Origin: OM182 bacterium MED-G28
GTDB taxonomy: Bacteria; Pseudomonadota; Gammaproteobacteria; Pseudomonadales; Pseudohongiellaceae
Length of the DNA: 64,000 nt
Assembly (NCBI GenBank): GCA_002457215.1
Contig: NTJZ01000001.1
Span: 310,001-374,000 of the forward strand
Direction: 5' to 3'
The notes under the pieces are model-generated. The model had not been told where the DNA came from and ran no database searches. It saw only the letters and a program-made list of their open reading frames with translations. Positions 24,299 through 32,896 of this stretch are shown here, piece by piece. The position numbers were made by a program, and so were the translations under genes. The number at the start of each line of letters is the position of its first letter. The stretch's first letter is position 1.

Positions 24299-25075
24299 TT
24301 AAGAAACCATTTCCTGACGGTTTTTCCTACCCGCTACTTTGGCACCCTCCTCACCTTCGTGGCCACCATAGCGACGTTGTCGCGATGCATAATCATCCAA
24401 AGCGATTTGTAATTGGGCATCATCAAAGTCAGGCCAATAGCAATCAGTAAAATACAATTCTGTATAGGCGAACTGCCATAATAGAAAGTTACTGATGCGA
24501 TGTTCCCCTCCAGTTCTTAAACAGAGATCAGGGTCTGGATAATTACCTAAACTAGTAAAGCTATGAACTAAATTGATATCGATTTCACTGAGTTCTAGAT
24601 CTCCATTTTTCACTTTTTTAGCGATTAATCTGCTGGCGTTACTGAGATCCCACCTACCCCCATAATCAGCAGCTACAATTACAGTGGTTCCAGTATTTTG
24701 CCTAGTAAGTTCCTCGACTTCAGCCATCATTGCTAATAACTTTATGGGAAATTCCGATCGATTTCCAATGAATCTCAAGCGCACATTATTCTTATTTAAC
24801 TGAGCAATTTCTATGCGCTTTAAGACTGTCAAGAACAATGCCATGAGGCTTTGTACTTCTTTAGCGGGACGCATCCAATTTTCAGAACTAAAAGCGAACA
24901 AGGTAAGGTAGTTGATGCCACGCCGAACGCAGGAATTAACAATTTCTCGTGCAGCTTCTGCACCCTGACGGTAACCTGATTTAGACTCTAACCCATTAAG
25001 TTTAGCCCAACGTTTATTGCCGTCCATAATTATTGCAATGTGGTTAGGTAATTTATTTTTAGTATCAGGTGTCAT
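24299..25075 (-). CDS. uppS: Undecaprenyl diphosphate synthase
   Basis: UppS elongates farnesyl diphosphate to the C55 carrier lipid used for peptidoglycan and O-antigen. IIMDGNKRWAK carries the Mg2+ ligand D18, with SSENWMRP and RTGGEHRISNFLLWQ as further hallmarks. An ungapped alignment with E. coli UppS places Tyr35 where E. coli has His43 in the usual FGHKAG motif; here it reads SGYRQGAE. The C-terminus has about 20 extra charged residues. The length is 258. It lies 66 bases after frr. Confidence 0.96.
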   Translation of the reverse strand: MTPDTKNKLPNHIAIIMDGNKRWAKLNGLESKSGYRQGAEAAREIVNSCVRRGINYLTLFAFSSENWMRPAKEVQSLMALFLTVLKRIEIAQLNKNNVRLRFIGNRSEFPIKLLAMMAEVEELTRQNTGTTVIVAADYGGRWDLSNASRLIAKKVKNGDLELSEIDINLVHSFTSLGNYPDPDLCLRTGGEHRISNFLLWQFAYTELYFTDCYWPDFDDAQLQIALDDYASRQRRYGGHEGEEGAKVAGRKNRQEMVS

Positions 25076-25141
25076 TTTTGAGTAAAGTTAAATTGAGCAC
25101 CTATATTAGCCCGAAAAAACTACAAAGAGCTTTAATTACAA

Positions 25142-25699
25142 TCAAAATGATAATAGATCCGCTTCTTTTACCTGATAAGTAGACTCAATAGCAGCGATAT
25201 ACTTATCAGTTAATTTTTGCACTTGATCTTCTGATCTGCGCTGATCATCTTCACTAATCTTTTTCTCCTTTTCCAGGTCTTTGAAGTCAGTATTTGCATC
25301 CCTGCGTATATTCCGAATAGCAACTCTAGCATTTTCCACTTCATTCTTTGCTTGTTTTGTATATTGGCGTCTAGTTTCTTCTGTTAACGGGGGCATAGGA
25401 ACACGGATTGTATCGCCATTATTAGATGGATTAAGCCCAAGGTCAGATTTTAAAATTGCTTTTTCGATTTCTCCAATCTGATTTTTCTCCCAAGGAGAAA
25501 TAATCAAAGAACGACTCTCTTCCACATTTACATTCGCTAATTGGTTCAAGGGTGTTTCAGAGCCATAATAAGAAACCATGACGCTGTCTAATATACTCGG
25601 GTGCGCACGGCCTGTGCGAATTTTCTTAAAGGCATCTTCCAATGAAGCGACACTTTTTTGCATTCTTTCTTCTGTGTCCGCGATTATTTCATCGATCAT
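25142..25699 (-). CDS. frr: Ribosome recycling factor
   Basis: RRF with EF-G splits post-termination ribosomes. The 185-residue protein shows the expected blocks KIRTGRAHPSILD, SLIISPWEK, IRVPMPPLTEETR and NIRRDAN, and an otherwise helical, charged composition. Two adjacent ATGs exist. I choose the second because AGGA lies seven bases before it and the family typically starts MI-D; the first (25702) adds one Met. It follows pyrH in the rpsB-tsf-pyrH-frr order found across bacteria. Confidence 0.97.
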   Translation of the reverse strand: MIDEIIADTEERMQKSVASLEDAFKKIRTGRAHPSILDSVMVSYYGSETPLNQLANVNVEESRSLIISPWEKNQIGEIEKAILKSDLGLNPSNNGDTIRVPMPPLTEETRRQYTKQAKNEVENARVAIRNIRRDANTDFKDLEKEKKISEDDQRRSEDQVQKLTDKYIAAIESTYQVKEADLLSF

Positions 25700-25751
25700 C
25701 ATCGTTTCCTTTTGCTATTTACTAACACTGGCGTCAATCAATATCCAATTT

Positions 25752-26471
25752 TTACTCTATTAATGTGCCGTCTAGCTTCCCCATAACATTGTCTAGCAAT
25801 GCGCCTGAACGATGCATATTGAATACTTTAATCGGAATCTGATGATCGCGACTCAAGCAGATAGCAGTCAGATCCATTACTCCTAACTTCTTCTCTAGCA
25901 CTTCATCATAGGTTAGCTTGTCAAATTTTACTGCTTCGAAATTAGTTTCTGGGTCAGCGGAATAAACACCATCGACTTTTGTTGCTTTAAGAATTAAATC
26001 TGCATCAATCTCAATACCTCTCAGGCAAGCCGCAGAATCGGTAGTAAAAAATGGGTTTCCAGTACCAGCTGAAAATATAACAACATCTCCGGCATTGAGG
26101 TGGCGGATCGCCGTCCTTCGGTCATAGTGCTCAACCACACCACTCATTTGAATCGCAGACATAACGCGTGTAGGAATATTAGCTCGCTCCAAGGCATCTC
26201 GCATTGCCAGGGCGTTCATAACCGTTGCAAGCATGCCCATATGATCTCCGGTAACTCGCTCCATGCCTGCTGCATTCAACTCAGCACCACGAAAAAGATT
26301 CCCGCCACCAATGACCATACCCACCTGAACACCCAGGCCGACCAATTGACCAACTTCCACAGCCATGCGATCAAGCACTTTCGGATCGATCCCAAAGTCT
26401 ACATCTCCCGTTAGGGCTTCACCACTCAGCTTAAGTAGGATGCGATTATATTTTCGTTCTCTTTTTGGCAT
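25752..26471 (-). CDS. pyrH: Uridylate kinase
   Basis: PyrH phosphorylates UMP to UDP. The 239-residue amino acid kinase fold protein begins with [13 protein letters not shown]. It contains [25 protein letters not shown] and VYSADPETN, all typical of bacterial UMP kinase. The C-terminus has [10 protein letters not shown]. Spacing to tsf is 34 bases. Nothing unusual is visible. Confidence 0.98.
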   Translation of the reverse strand: MPKRERKYNRILLKLSGEALTGDVDFGIDPKVLDRMAVEVGQLVGLGVQVGMVIGGGNLFRGAELNAAGMERVTGDHMGMLATVMNALAMRDALERANIPTRVMSAIQMSGVVEHYDRRTAIRHLNAGDVVIFSAGTGNPFFTTDSAACLRGIEIDADLILKATKVDGVYSADPETNFEAVKFDKLTYDEVLEKKLGVMDLTAICLSRDHQIPIKVFNMHRSGALLDNVMGKLDGTLIE

Positions 26472-26505
26472 CAGTTCATTATTTATCTTTTGAATAAAAA
26501 ATTTA

Positions 26506-27381
26506 TCATCCGTTTAGTTGAGCAGCGACTTCCGCAGCGAAATCTTCTTCTTCCTTCTCGATCCCTTCGCCAACCTCATAACGTATAAATTGCACAATAT
26601 CAGCACCTGCCTCTTTCAGAAGCGCCCCTACTTTAGTATCTGGGTCCTTAACGAAGTCTTGCTCTAGTAAGCTGACTTCAGCAACAAATTTTCGCAAGCG
26701 CCCACTAATCATTTTTTCGACAATTTCCTCTGGCTTACCACTTTCTCGTGCCTGAGAAGAATAAATCTCAGATTCTTTTGCCAGGACGTCTTCGGGTACT
26801 TCTTCGGCTCTAACTACCATAGGATTTACAGCTGCAACGTGCATTGAGATATCCCTCGCAAGAGCTTCATCTCCACCTTTCAAGGAAATTAATACAGCAA
26901 TTCTATTATTACTATGCACATAACTCTCTATGATGCCCTGGTTTGCATCGTCAAAACGTAATCTTTCTACGCGGCGAAGATTTATATTTTCGCCAATCTT
27001 TTGTACCAATGCCTGGCGTGTATTTTCAATACCAGCTTCTAATAATGCATTAACATCCGCTTCACTATTGGAATACGCCATTTCTAAACATTGCTTAGCG
27101 AAGGAAAGAAAATTCTCATCTCGTGCTACAAAATCAGTTTCGCTATTGATTTCAACAACTACACCATAATTGCCATCTTCAGCGATCTTCGTCATCACAA
27201 CACCCTCTGCCGCGACTCGACTCGCTTTCTTTGCTGCCTTTAAGCCACTCGCTTTGCGCAAATCTTCGATGGCTTTCTCCATGTCACCATCCGCTTTAGT
27301 TAGCGCCTTCTTACAATCCATCATACCCAAGCCAGTACGCTCACGTAATTCTTTTACCATACTCGCAGTAATTGTTGCCAT
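26506..27381 (-). CDS. tsf: Elongation factor Ts
   Basis: EF-Ts is the nucleotide-exchange factor for EF-Tu. I start at [14 protein letters not shown] because GAGGTG lies six bases before that ATG; the longest frame begins six codons earlier inside that ribosome-binding site. The N-terminal domain has [23 protein letters not shown] is the EF-Tu contact motif. The 291-residue length is close to E. coli (283). It is separated from rpsB by a strong hairpin at 27446-27461. Confidence 0.98.
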   Translation of the reverse strand: MATITASMVKELRERTGLGMMDCKKALTKADGDMEKAIEDLRKASGLKAAKKASRVAAEGVVMTKIAEDGNYGVVVEINSETDFVARDENFLSFAKQCLEMAYSNSEADVNALLEAGIENTRQALVQKIGENINLRRVERLRFDDANQGIIESYVHSNNRIAVLISLKGGDEALARDISMHVAAVNPMVVRAEEVPEDVLAKESEIYSSQARESGKPEEIVEKMISGRLRKFVAEVSLLEQDFVKDPDTKVGALLKEAGADIVQFIRYEVGEGIEKEEEDFAAEVAAQLNG

Positions 27382-27445
27382 TATTTCACCTCGTTCCATA
27401 TCTAACGAAGCGCCTGAGACTTCGTAAAAATATCATTTGTAAAAA

Positions 27446-27466
27446 GGGGGCTAACGCCCCCTTACT
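27446..27466 (-). terminator. Rho-independent terminator/attenuator between rpsB and tsf
   Basis: On the minus strand GGGGGC, a four-base GTTA loop, and GCCCCC are followed by TTTTT. This is a canonical intrinsic terminator placed between rpsB and tsf. It probably lowers rather than abolishes transcription into tsf-pyrH-frr. An attenuator in this position is known in E. coli rpsB-tsf. The degree of read-through cannot be judged from sequence. Confidence 0.9.
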
Positions 27467-27531
27467 TTTTAGCTTGTCTAATCTACAAACTACTGCTTAA
27501 CCTGCTATCAAGAAAAGTAACTACCAGATTT

Positions 27532-28635
27532 TTAGTCCTTTTTAGCAGCAGCCTTTTTCTTAGCCGGCACTTTCTTCTTAGCTACTACCTTTTTCTTAGC
27601 CACCGCCTTTTTCTTGATAAGCGTTTTCTTTTTAGCAGGCGCCTTTTTCTTTGCTGGCGCTTTAACTGCCTTAGCAGGCTCTTCGACGACTTCTGCTTCA
27701 ACTACAGCGGGCTCTTCGATGACTTCTGCTTCAACTACAGCGGGCTCTTCGACGACTTCTGCTTCAACTACAGCGGGCTCTTCGGCGACTTCTGCTTCAA
27801 CTACAGATTCTTCAACTCCCTTATCTGTAACTTCTTCTACTGGTGCTTCTCCTTCCACTTCTTCTTCGGAATCAGATGCCTCTGCGGAATCTTCCACTTT
27901 TTCATTAGCAGGAGCGCTCTCTTCAATTTCTATGAATTCACTCTCAATGGGCCCATTGCGTGCACGCCCTTCGAGACAGGCGTCAGCCACTGACGTTGCG
28001 TAGAGCTGAATCGCACGAATTGCATCGTCATTCCCAGGAATAACATAATTAACCCCTTCTGGGTTGCTATTCGTATCTACGACTCCAATTACCGGGATTT
28101 TCAAGTTATTAGCTTCGGTGACAGCAATACGCTCATGGTCAACATCAATTACAAATAAGGCGTCAGGCAACCCACCCATATCCTTAATGCCACCAATACT
28201 GCGCTCCAATTTTTCCTTCGCCCGCTTCAGCATTAAAGCTTCTTTCTTTGTTAAGCGATTGAACGTACCGTCTTTTTCCTGAGTTTCGAGCTCTTTTAAA
28301 CGTTTTATTGATCCACGAATAGTTTTGTAATTGGTTAGCATGCCACCTAACCAGCGATGATTAACATAAGGCATACCAGCTCGCTCAGCTTGTTCTCTTA
28401 CGATTTTCGCAGCTGCTCTTTTAGTCCCAACAAAGAGAATTTTCCTCTTTTTTTCAGCCAGATCAGCAACCTGGTCTAAGGCTGAATTCAGCGCTGGAAC
28501 AGTGTGCTCAAGGTTAATTATATGAATTTTATTACGAGCGCCAAAGATGTATGGCTCCATTTTTGGGTTCCAGTAACGACACTGATGCCCAAAATGTACT
28601 CCTGCACGGAGCATTTCTTTCATGCTTACAGTCAT
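27532..28635 (-). CDS. rpsB: 30S ribosomal protein S2 with long acidic-then-basic C-terminal extension
   Basis: S2 is a small-subunit protein on the 30S back, next to S1. I start at [12 protein letters not shown], the family N-terminus, preceded by GAAGGAT; the longer frame from 28683 is not supported. Residues 1 to about 222 are an ordinary S2 domain ([33 protein letters not shown]). The protein continues to 367 residues, against 241 in E. coli. A Ser/Glu-rich acidic linker (about 223-275) is followed by four 11-residue Glu/Val/Pro/Ala repeats (about 276-319), then a Lys/Ala tail (PAKKKA-type, about 320-367). The extension is in frame, with no sign of sequencing error. Confidence 0.97.
   Translation of the reverse strand: MTVSMKEMLRAGVHFGHQCRYWNPKMEPYIFGARNKIHIINLEHTVPALNSALDQVADLAEKKRKILFVGTKRAAAKIVREQAERAGMPYVNHRWLGGMLTNYKTIRGSIKRLKELETQEKDGTFNRLTKKEALMLKRAKEKLERSIGGIKDMGGLPDALFVIDVDHERIAVTEANNLKIPVIGVVDTNSNPEGVNYVIPGNDDAIRAIQLYATSVADACLEGRARNGPIESEFIEIEESAPANEKVEDSAEASDSEEEVEGEAPVEEVTDKGVEESVVEAEVAEEPAVVEAEVVEEPAVVEAEVIEEPAVVEAEVVEEPAKAVKAPAKKKAPAKKKTLIKKKAVAKKKVVAKKKVPAKKKAAAKKD
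27677..27808 (-). repeat. 33-bp tandem repeat inside rpsB (four copies)
   Basis: Four near-identical 33-base units begin at 27677, 27710, 27743 and 27776. Each encodes the 11-residue unit [11 protein letters not shown] with small variations (ATT/GTC and GCC/GAC changes). The period is a multiple of three, so copy-number change would keep the reading frame. This is a coding minisatellite, not an intergenic repeat. Confidence 0.92.
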
Positions 28636-28991
28636 GTTATATCCTTCGGTTTGGGTTAGGCCTCCATACACCCCATGGATCAACTCACGCTGCCAGCTAG
28701 GCTTTTAGCGAGAGCACCCAGAACACATGTGACGGTGTATGTGCGACGTTAATAGTTAAAAATAAGCTCTTTTAGGATTAGCATACAGCCATCCCTCAGA
28801 GAGCGCCGCTTTATACCATAATCCACCCTAATCTTAAAGCTCTCTTAGACGAAGAAAAATCGCTTTCCAAGCCCAGAATTATTGACATACAGCCTGATTA
28901 TGGAGGGTCTATCGCACTGTATTCTCGCGCACTACTGATTTAAAATAGATTACTTCTACAAAGATCACTATTAATTTCAGCAGATAGAAGA
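28636..28991. promoter_or_regulatory. Divergent rpsB/map regulatory region and rpsB leader
   Basis: This 356-base non-coding stretch separates rpsB (minus) from map (plus). It holds a minus-strand promoter described separately and a leader of about 165 bases upstream of rpsB. rpsB leaders in proteobacteria commonly bind S2 for autoregulation, but I did not recognise the specific S2-leader fold here. A TTGACA at about 28882-28887 points toward map, but no matching -10 at normal spacing was found. Confidence 0.6.
28810..28838 (-). promoter_or_regulatory. Putative sigma-70 promoter for rpsB with GC-rich discriminator
   Basis: On the minus strand, TTTAAG (28833-28838) and TATAAA (28810-28815) are separated by 17 bases. 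The sequence right after the -10 is GCGGCGC, a GC-rich discriminator typical of growth-rate/stringently controlled ribosomal promoters. The -35 match is weak, so this is a prediction. Confidence 0.55.
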
Positions 28992-29765
28992 ATGACCATT
29001 CATATTAAGAATCCTGAAGACCTCTCTAAAATGCGAATTGCCGGCCAACTGGCTGCCGAGGTACTGGAAATGATAGGCCCCCATGTCCAACCAGGGGTAA
29101 GTACAGGAAAATTGGACCAAATTTGTCACAACTACATAGTTGAAGAGCAAAAGGCAGTTCCTGCTCCACTTAACTATAATGGATTTCCCAAGTCTATTTG
29201 CACTTCGGTAAATCATGTTATCTGTCATGGAATTCCCAGTGACGACAAAATTTTAAAAAGTGGGGACATATTAAATATAGACATTACAGTCATAAAAGAT
29301 GGCTTTCACGGAGACACAAGTAAGATGTTTTGTGTTGGAGAAGTTCCAGATCATGCCCGTCGGCTAATTCGAGTTACGCAGGAATGTCTCTACAAGGCCA
29401 TCGATATTGTTCGACCCGGTGCAACATTAGGCGACATTGGAAACATAATCCAAGGACATGGCGAAGCGCACAATTATTCAATTGTTCGCGAATATTGCGG
29501 CCATGGAATCGGTAGAATTTTTCACGAAGAGCCTCAAGTACTCCATTATGGCAAGCCTAACACCGGCACTAAAATCGTCGAAGGCATGACATTTACCATA
29601 GAACCTATGTTAAATGCAGGTACCCGCTATACTAAACTTTCTCGCAAAGATGGTTGGACCGTTACCACAAAAGATCGCCGTCTATCGGCACAATGGGAAC
29701 ATACCCTAGCCGTAACGAGTGACGGATGCGAGGTGTTAACTCGTCGCCCAGATGAAGCATTGTGA
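28992..29765 (+). CDS. map: Methionine aminopeptidase type I
   Basis: MetAP removes the initiator Met from nascent proteins. All five metal ligands are visible: D97 (NIDITV), D108 (HGDTSKMF), H171 (GHGIGRIFH), E204 (TIEPML) and E236 (QWEHTLAV). The substrate-site H79 is also present. The 257-residue length is typical (E. coli 264). It is divergent from rpsB, as in E. coli. Its TGA stop overlaps the GTG start of glnD (GTGA), so glnD translation is probably coupled. Confidence 0.98.
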   Translation: MTIHIKNPEDLSKMRIAGQLAAEVLEMIGPHVQPGVSTGKLDQICHNYIVEEQKAVPAPLNYNGFPKSICTSVNHVICHGIPSDDKILKSGDILNIDITVIKDGFHGDTSKMFCVGEVPDHARRLIRVTQECLYKAIDIVRPGATLGDIGNIIQGHGEAHNYSIVREYCGHGIGRIFHEEPQVLHYGKPNTGTKIVEGMTFTIEPMLNAGTRYTKLSRKDGWTVTTKDRRLSAQWEHTLAVTSDGCEVLTRRPDEAL

Positions 29766-32500
29766 TCGAATTAAAACTCGAGGAAAACGATGCTGACATA
29801 GCAACGGATTTTAGTTTAGACACAGAATTACTTGATATAAATCACTTGCGAACTGCAGTCGCCAATGCCGGCAGCCCCACCCCCCTGCTAAGCAAAGCAT
29901 TAAGGCAAGCTAGCGAAGTCCTTCACTCCCGCTACAAAAAAAACCTCAATATTACCAGAATCGTTTTCGGTCGTGCTTGGGCGGTAGACGAAGTGTTGCG
30001 CCTTGCCTGGAATGCTCAGAACTGGCCAGATCCAAATGATATTAGCCTGGTGGCTGTTGGAGGATATGGACGTAGCGAACTATTTCCCCATTCTGACATT
30101 GACTTACTGCTACTTACCCGAAAAAGTCGTTTCAACAAAAAGTACAAAGACTATATCAGCGCATTTCTCACCATGCTTTGGGACATAGGACTAGAACCTG
30201 GTCATAGTGTTAGGTCTGTTCGCCAATGCAAGCAGGAAGCTATTAAAGATATCACCGTAGCTACCGCCCTGATGGAATCTCGGCTATTACAGGGCCCTGA
30301 GGATTTACACACACTTATGACGGTCGCGACCAACGAAAAAAGAGTCTGGCCAATAAAGAAATTTTTCAAGGCAAAAGTCGACGAACAAATTGCTCGACAT
30401 GAAAAATACCATGATGTCGATTATGCCCTTGAACCCAATATTAAAACCTCGCCAGGAGGCCTACGGGACATTCAGACAATTGCCTGGGTAAGCAAAAGGC
30501 ATTTTGGTGCCGGTTCTTTTAAGGATTTAGTCAGACTTGGATTTCTTAAAGAATCCGAAGAGGCTCTTATTAGTACGGGTCAGAAATTTCTTTGGAAATT
30601 ACGTTGCGGTTTGCATTTTCTTGAGGGTCGCAGCGAGGACCGTCTCCTCTTCGACAAACAAAGAGAATTGGCACAGCTATTTGATTACCACGACGATAAA
30701 AAGAGTCTTGGAGTCGAAAAATTAATGAAACAATACTATCGTGCTGTTGCCAATCTCAGAGAATTAAACGACTTATTATTGCAACATTTTGACGAAGTGA
30801 TACTACGCGCTGGAAAACGGGCCAAAATAAGGCCTTTAAATAATCGTTTTCAGGTCCGAGATGATTATATTGAAGTTATTCATCCCAATGTATTTGAATG
30901 TAATCCGTCTGCGCTTATCGAAATTTTTGTATTAATAGGAGATAGCCCAAAAATAAAGGGCATTCGAGCATCAACTATTGGACTTCTCAGAGAGAGTCGT
31001 CACCTTATAAACGACGACTTTCGAAATGACGCGCGCAATACAAGCTTGTTCATTGAATTATTACGAACACAAAACCATATGACACTGCAGCTACGTCGCA
31101 TGGCGCGTTATGACATCCTTGGCCGCTATTTACCTGAATTCGGTCAAATCAGCGGACAAATGCAGCATGACCTGTTCCATATTTACACTGTCGACGCACA
31201 CACGCTGCAAGTTGTAGAAAATATGCGAAAATTCCGCTTACCTCAAGCAGCAGAAAAATTCCCTGTTGCCGCGCACATTTTTAATAACCTGCCTAAAGTA
31301 GAATTACTATATATCGCAGGCCTTTATCATGACATAGCCAAGGGTCGCGGCGGCAATCACTCAGAGCTTGGCAAGATCGACGCAGTAAATTTCTGTGAAC
31401 GACATCAACTAAGCAAGTGGGATACCGGCCTAGTCTCTTGGCTGGTAGACAAACATCTATTAATGTCAATGACAGCGCAGCGGAAAGACACAAATGATCC
31501 AGCAATCATAAAAGAGTTCGCAGAGCAGATGGGGGATAAATTACACTTAGATTATCTTTATGCGATGACTGTGGCTGATATTTGCGCCACCAACCCGGAA
31601 CTATGGAATAGCTGGCGAGCTACATTATTGCGACAGCTCTACACAAATACCAAAAAAGCATTTCAGCTCGGACTAGAAAAACCAATTAATCGACAAGAGC
31701 GAATCGCTGACAAGCAACAATCTGCCCGTGCAAAGTTACTAGAGAGAGGCCTCAGTGCTAACCAAATAGAAATTGTATGGACCAAAGCCGATGACGAGTA
31801 TTTCGTGCGCGAATCCAGCGCCAATATTATTTGGCATACTGAAGGCATTGCTAATTTCGAGAATGAAAATAAATCAGAAGAAAGGCCATTGATCCTAGTA
31901 CAAGATATGGAAGAAAACGTCGAAGGAGAAGGCGCGACTCAGGTCTTTATTTATGCCAATAATGCTGACTTCTTGTTTGCTAACAGCACTGCTGCATTTG
32001 AAAAACTAAACCTAAACATTTATGGCGCCAGAGTTTTTACTTCTGCTAATGATCACTGCATGGATACTTTTACGGTGTTAGAAAATACCGGACTTCCCGT
32101 AGGCAAGAATCCGAAAAGACAGGATGAAATCAGGAAAGTATTAACGGAGCATTTGACATCAGGTAATGAGGCAATAAAACCAATAAGCTTTCGTCGCACA
32201 CGCAAAGAAAAATATTTTGCGAAGTCTATAGAAGTTACTTTTGTAAATACATCAGAGAAAAAATATTCAACTCTCGAAGTTAATTGCCCGGACCAACCTG
32301 GCATTCTCGCTTCTGTTGGCAAAATCCTCGCGGCCAATGGGGTCAACCTTAAAGATGCTCGTATAACGACATTAGGAGAGCGAGTAGAAGATTTGTTTTT
32401 CATCACAGATCAAACTGGTAATTCCATTGAAGAAAAATCTTTATTAGAAAAACTTCAATCTGAAATTAAAACTGAATTGAAAAATCGCTTAGCTGCATAA
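29762..32500 (+). CDS. glnD: Bifunctional uridylyltransferase/uridylyl-removing enzyme GlnD
   Basis: GlnD senses glutamine and uridylylates or deuridylylates PII proteins. The nucleotidyltransferase motif GGYGRSELFPHSDIDLL is at about 100-116 (D112, D114). A central helical region follows, then an HD domain with HTLQVVENM and HDIAKGRGGNHSELG (about 475-540). Two C-terminal ACT domains start near 715 and 825, the latter with CPDQPGILASVGK. The 912 residues are close to E. coli (890). The start is GTG, overlapping map. Confidence 0.97.
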   Translation: MIELKLEENDADIATDFSLDTELLDINHLRTAVANAGSPTPLLSKALRQASEVLHSRYKKNLNITRIVFGRAWAVDEVLRLAWNAQNWPDPNDISLVAVGGYGRSELFPHSDIDLLLLTRKSRFNKKYKDYISAFLTMLWDIGLEPGHSVRSVRQCKQEAIKDITVATALMESRLLQGPEDLHTLMTVATNEKRVWPIKKFFKAKVDEQIARHEKYHDVDYALEPNIKTSPGGLRDIQTIAWVSKRHFGAGSFKDLVRLGFLKESEEALISTGQKFLWKLRCGLHFLEGRSEDRLLFDKQRELAQLFDYHDDKKSLGVEKLMKQYYRAVANLRELNDLLLQHFDEVILRAGKRAKIRPLNNRFQVRDDYIEVIHPNVFECNPSALIEIFVLIGDSPKIKGIRASTIGLLRESRHLINDDFRNDARNTSLFIELLRTQNHMTLQLRRMARYDILGRYLPEFGQISGQMQHDLFHIYTVDAHTLQVVENMRKFRLPQAAEKFPVAAHIFNNLPKVELLYIAGLYHDIAKGRGGNHSELGKIDAVNFCERHQLSKWDTGLVSWLVDKHLLMSMTAQRKDTNDPAIIKEFAEQMGDKLHLDYLYAMTVADICATNPELWNSWRATLLRQLYTNTKKAFQLGLEKPINRQERIADKQQSARAKLLERGLSANQIEIVWTKADDEYFVRESSANIIWHTEGIANFENENKSEERPLILVQDMEENVEGEGATQVFIYANNADFLFANSTAAFEKLNLNIYGARVFTSANDHCMDTFTVLENTGLPVGKNPKRQDEIRKVLTEHLTSGNEAIKPISFRRTRKEKYFAKSIEVTFVNTSEKKYSTLEVNCPDQPGILASVGKILAANGVNLKDARITTLGERVEDLFFITDQTGNSIEEKSLLEKLQSEIKTELKNRLAA

Positions 32501-32515
32501 GGGCCAATTGAACTA

Positions 32516-32860
32516 ATGATAAAGCTGTATGGCATTAATAATTGTGACACTATTAAGAAAACCAAAAGATGGCTGGATACACAAAACTCTGAATACGAAT
32601 TTCATGATTATAAAAAACTGGGGTGCTCTAAACAGTTAGCTAAACAATTGTTAGATCAATTGCCTTTGAATGCTGTAATCAATACTCGAGGGACTACTTG
32701 GCGCAAGCTCCCTGATAAAGTAAAAAATGGCTTAAATAGGGATGTTGCTATAAATATTATGATTGAGCAGCCATCAGTCATCAAGCGCCCCATATTCCAT
32801 ATACACGGGGAGTGGGTGATAGGATTCAATCCTGAAAAGCTCACTTCTTTAATCAAATAA
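32516..32860 (+). CDS. yffB: ArsC/Spx-family thioredoxin-fold protein YffB
   Basis: This is a 114-residue ArsC/Spx-like thioredoxin-fold protein. The YGINNCDTIKKTKRWL motif has the single N-terminal cysteine at residue 10, and there is no resolving CXXC pair. LPLNAVINTRGTTWRKL and the IKRPIF segment match the YffB group, whose physiological function is not settled. It lies 15 bases after glnD and just upstream of dapD/dapE, the context in which yffB is found in E. coli and Pseudomonas. I do not infer arsenate reduction. Confidence 0.9.
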   Translation: MIKLYGINNCDTIKKTKRWLDTQNSEYEFHDYKKLGCSKQLAKQLLDQLPLNAVINTRGTTWRKLPDKVKNGLNRDVAINIMIEQPSVIKRPIFHIHGEWVIGFNPEKLTSLIK

Positions 32861-32896
32861 ACAATAACTAACAAATTTTAGCTGGGAATCACTAGT

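Noticed and set aside
27677..27808. Regularly spaced repeats as a possible CRISPR array
   Set aside because: The 33-base units are contiguous, with no spacers, and lie in frame inside rpsB.
27614..28003. Plus-strand Ser/Thr/Ala repeat frame opposite the rpsB tail
   Set aside because: It is the antisense shadow of the 33-base repeats, without a credible start.
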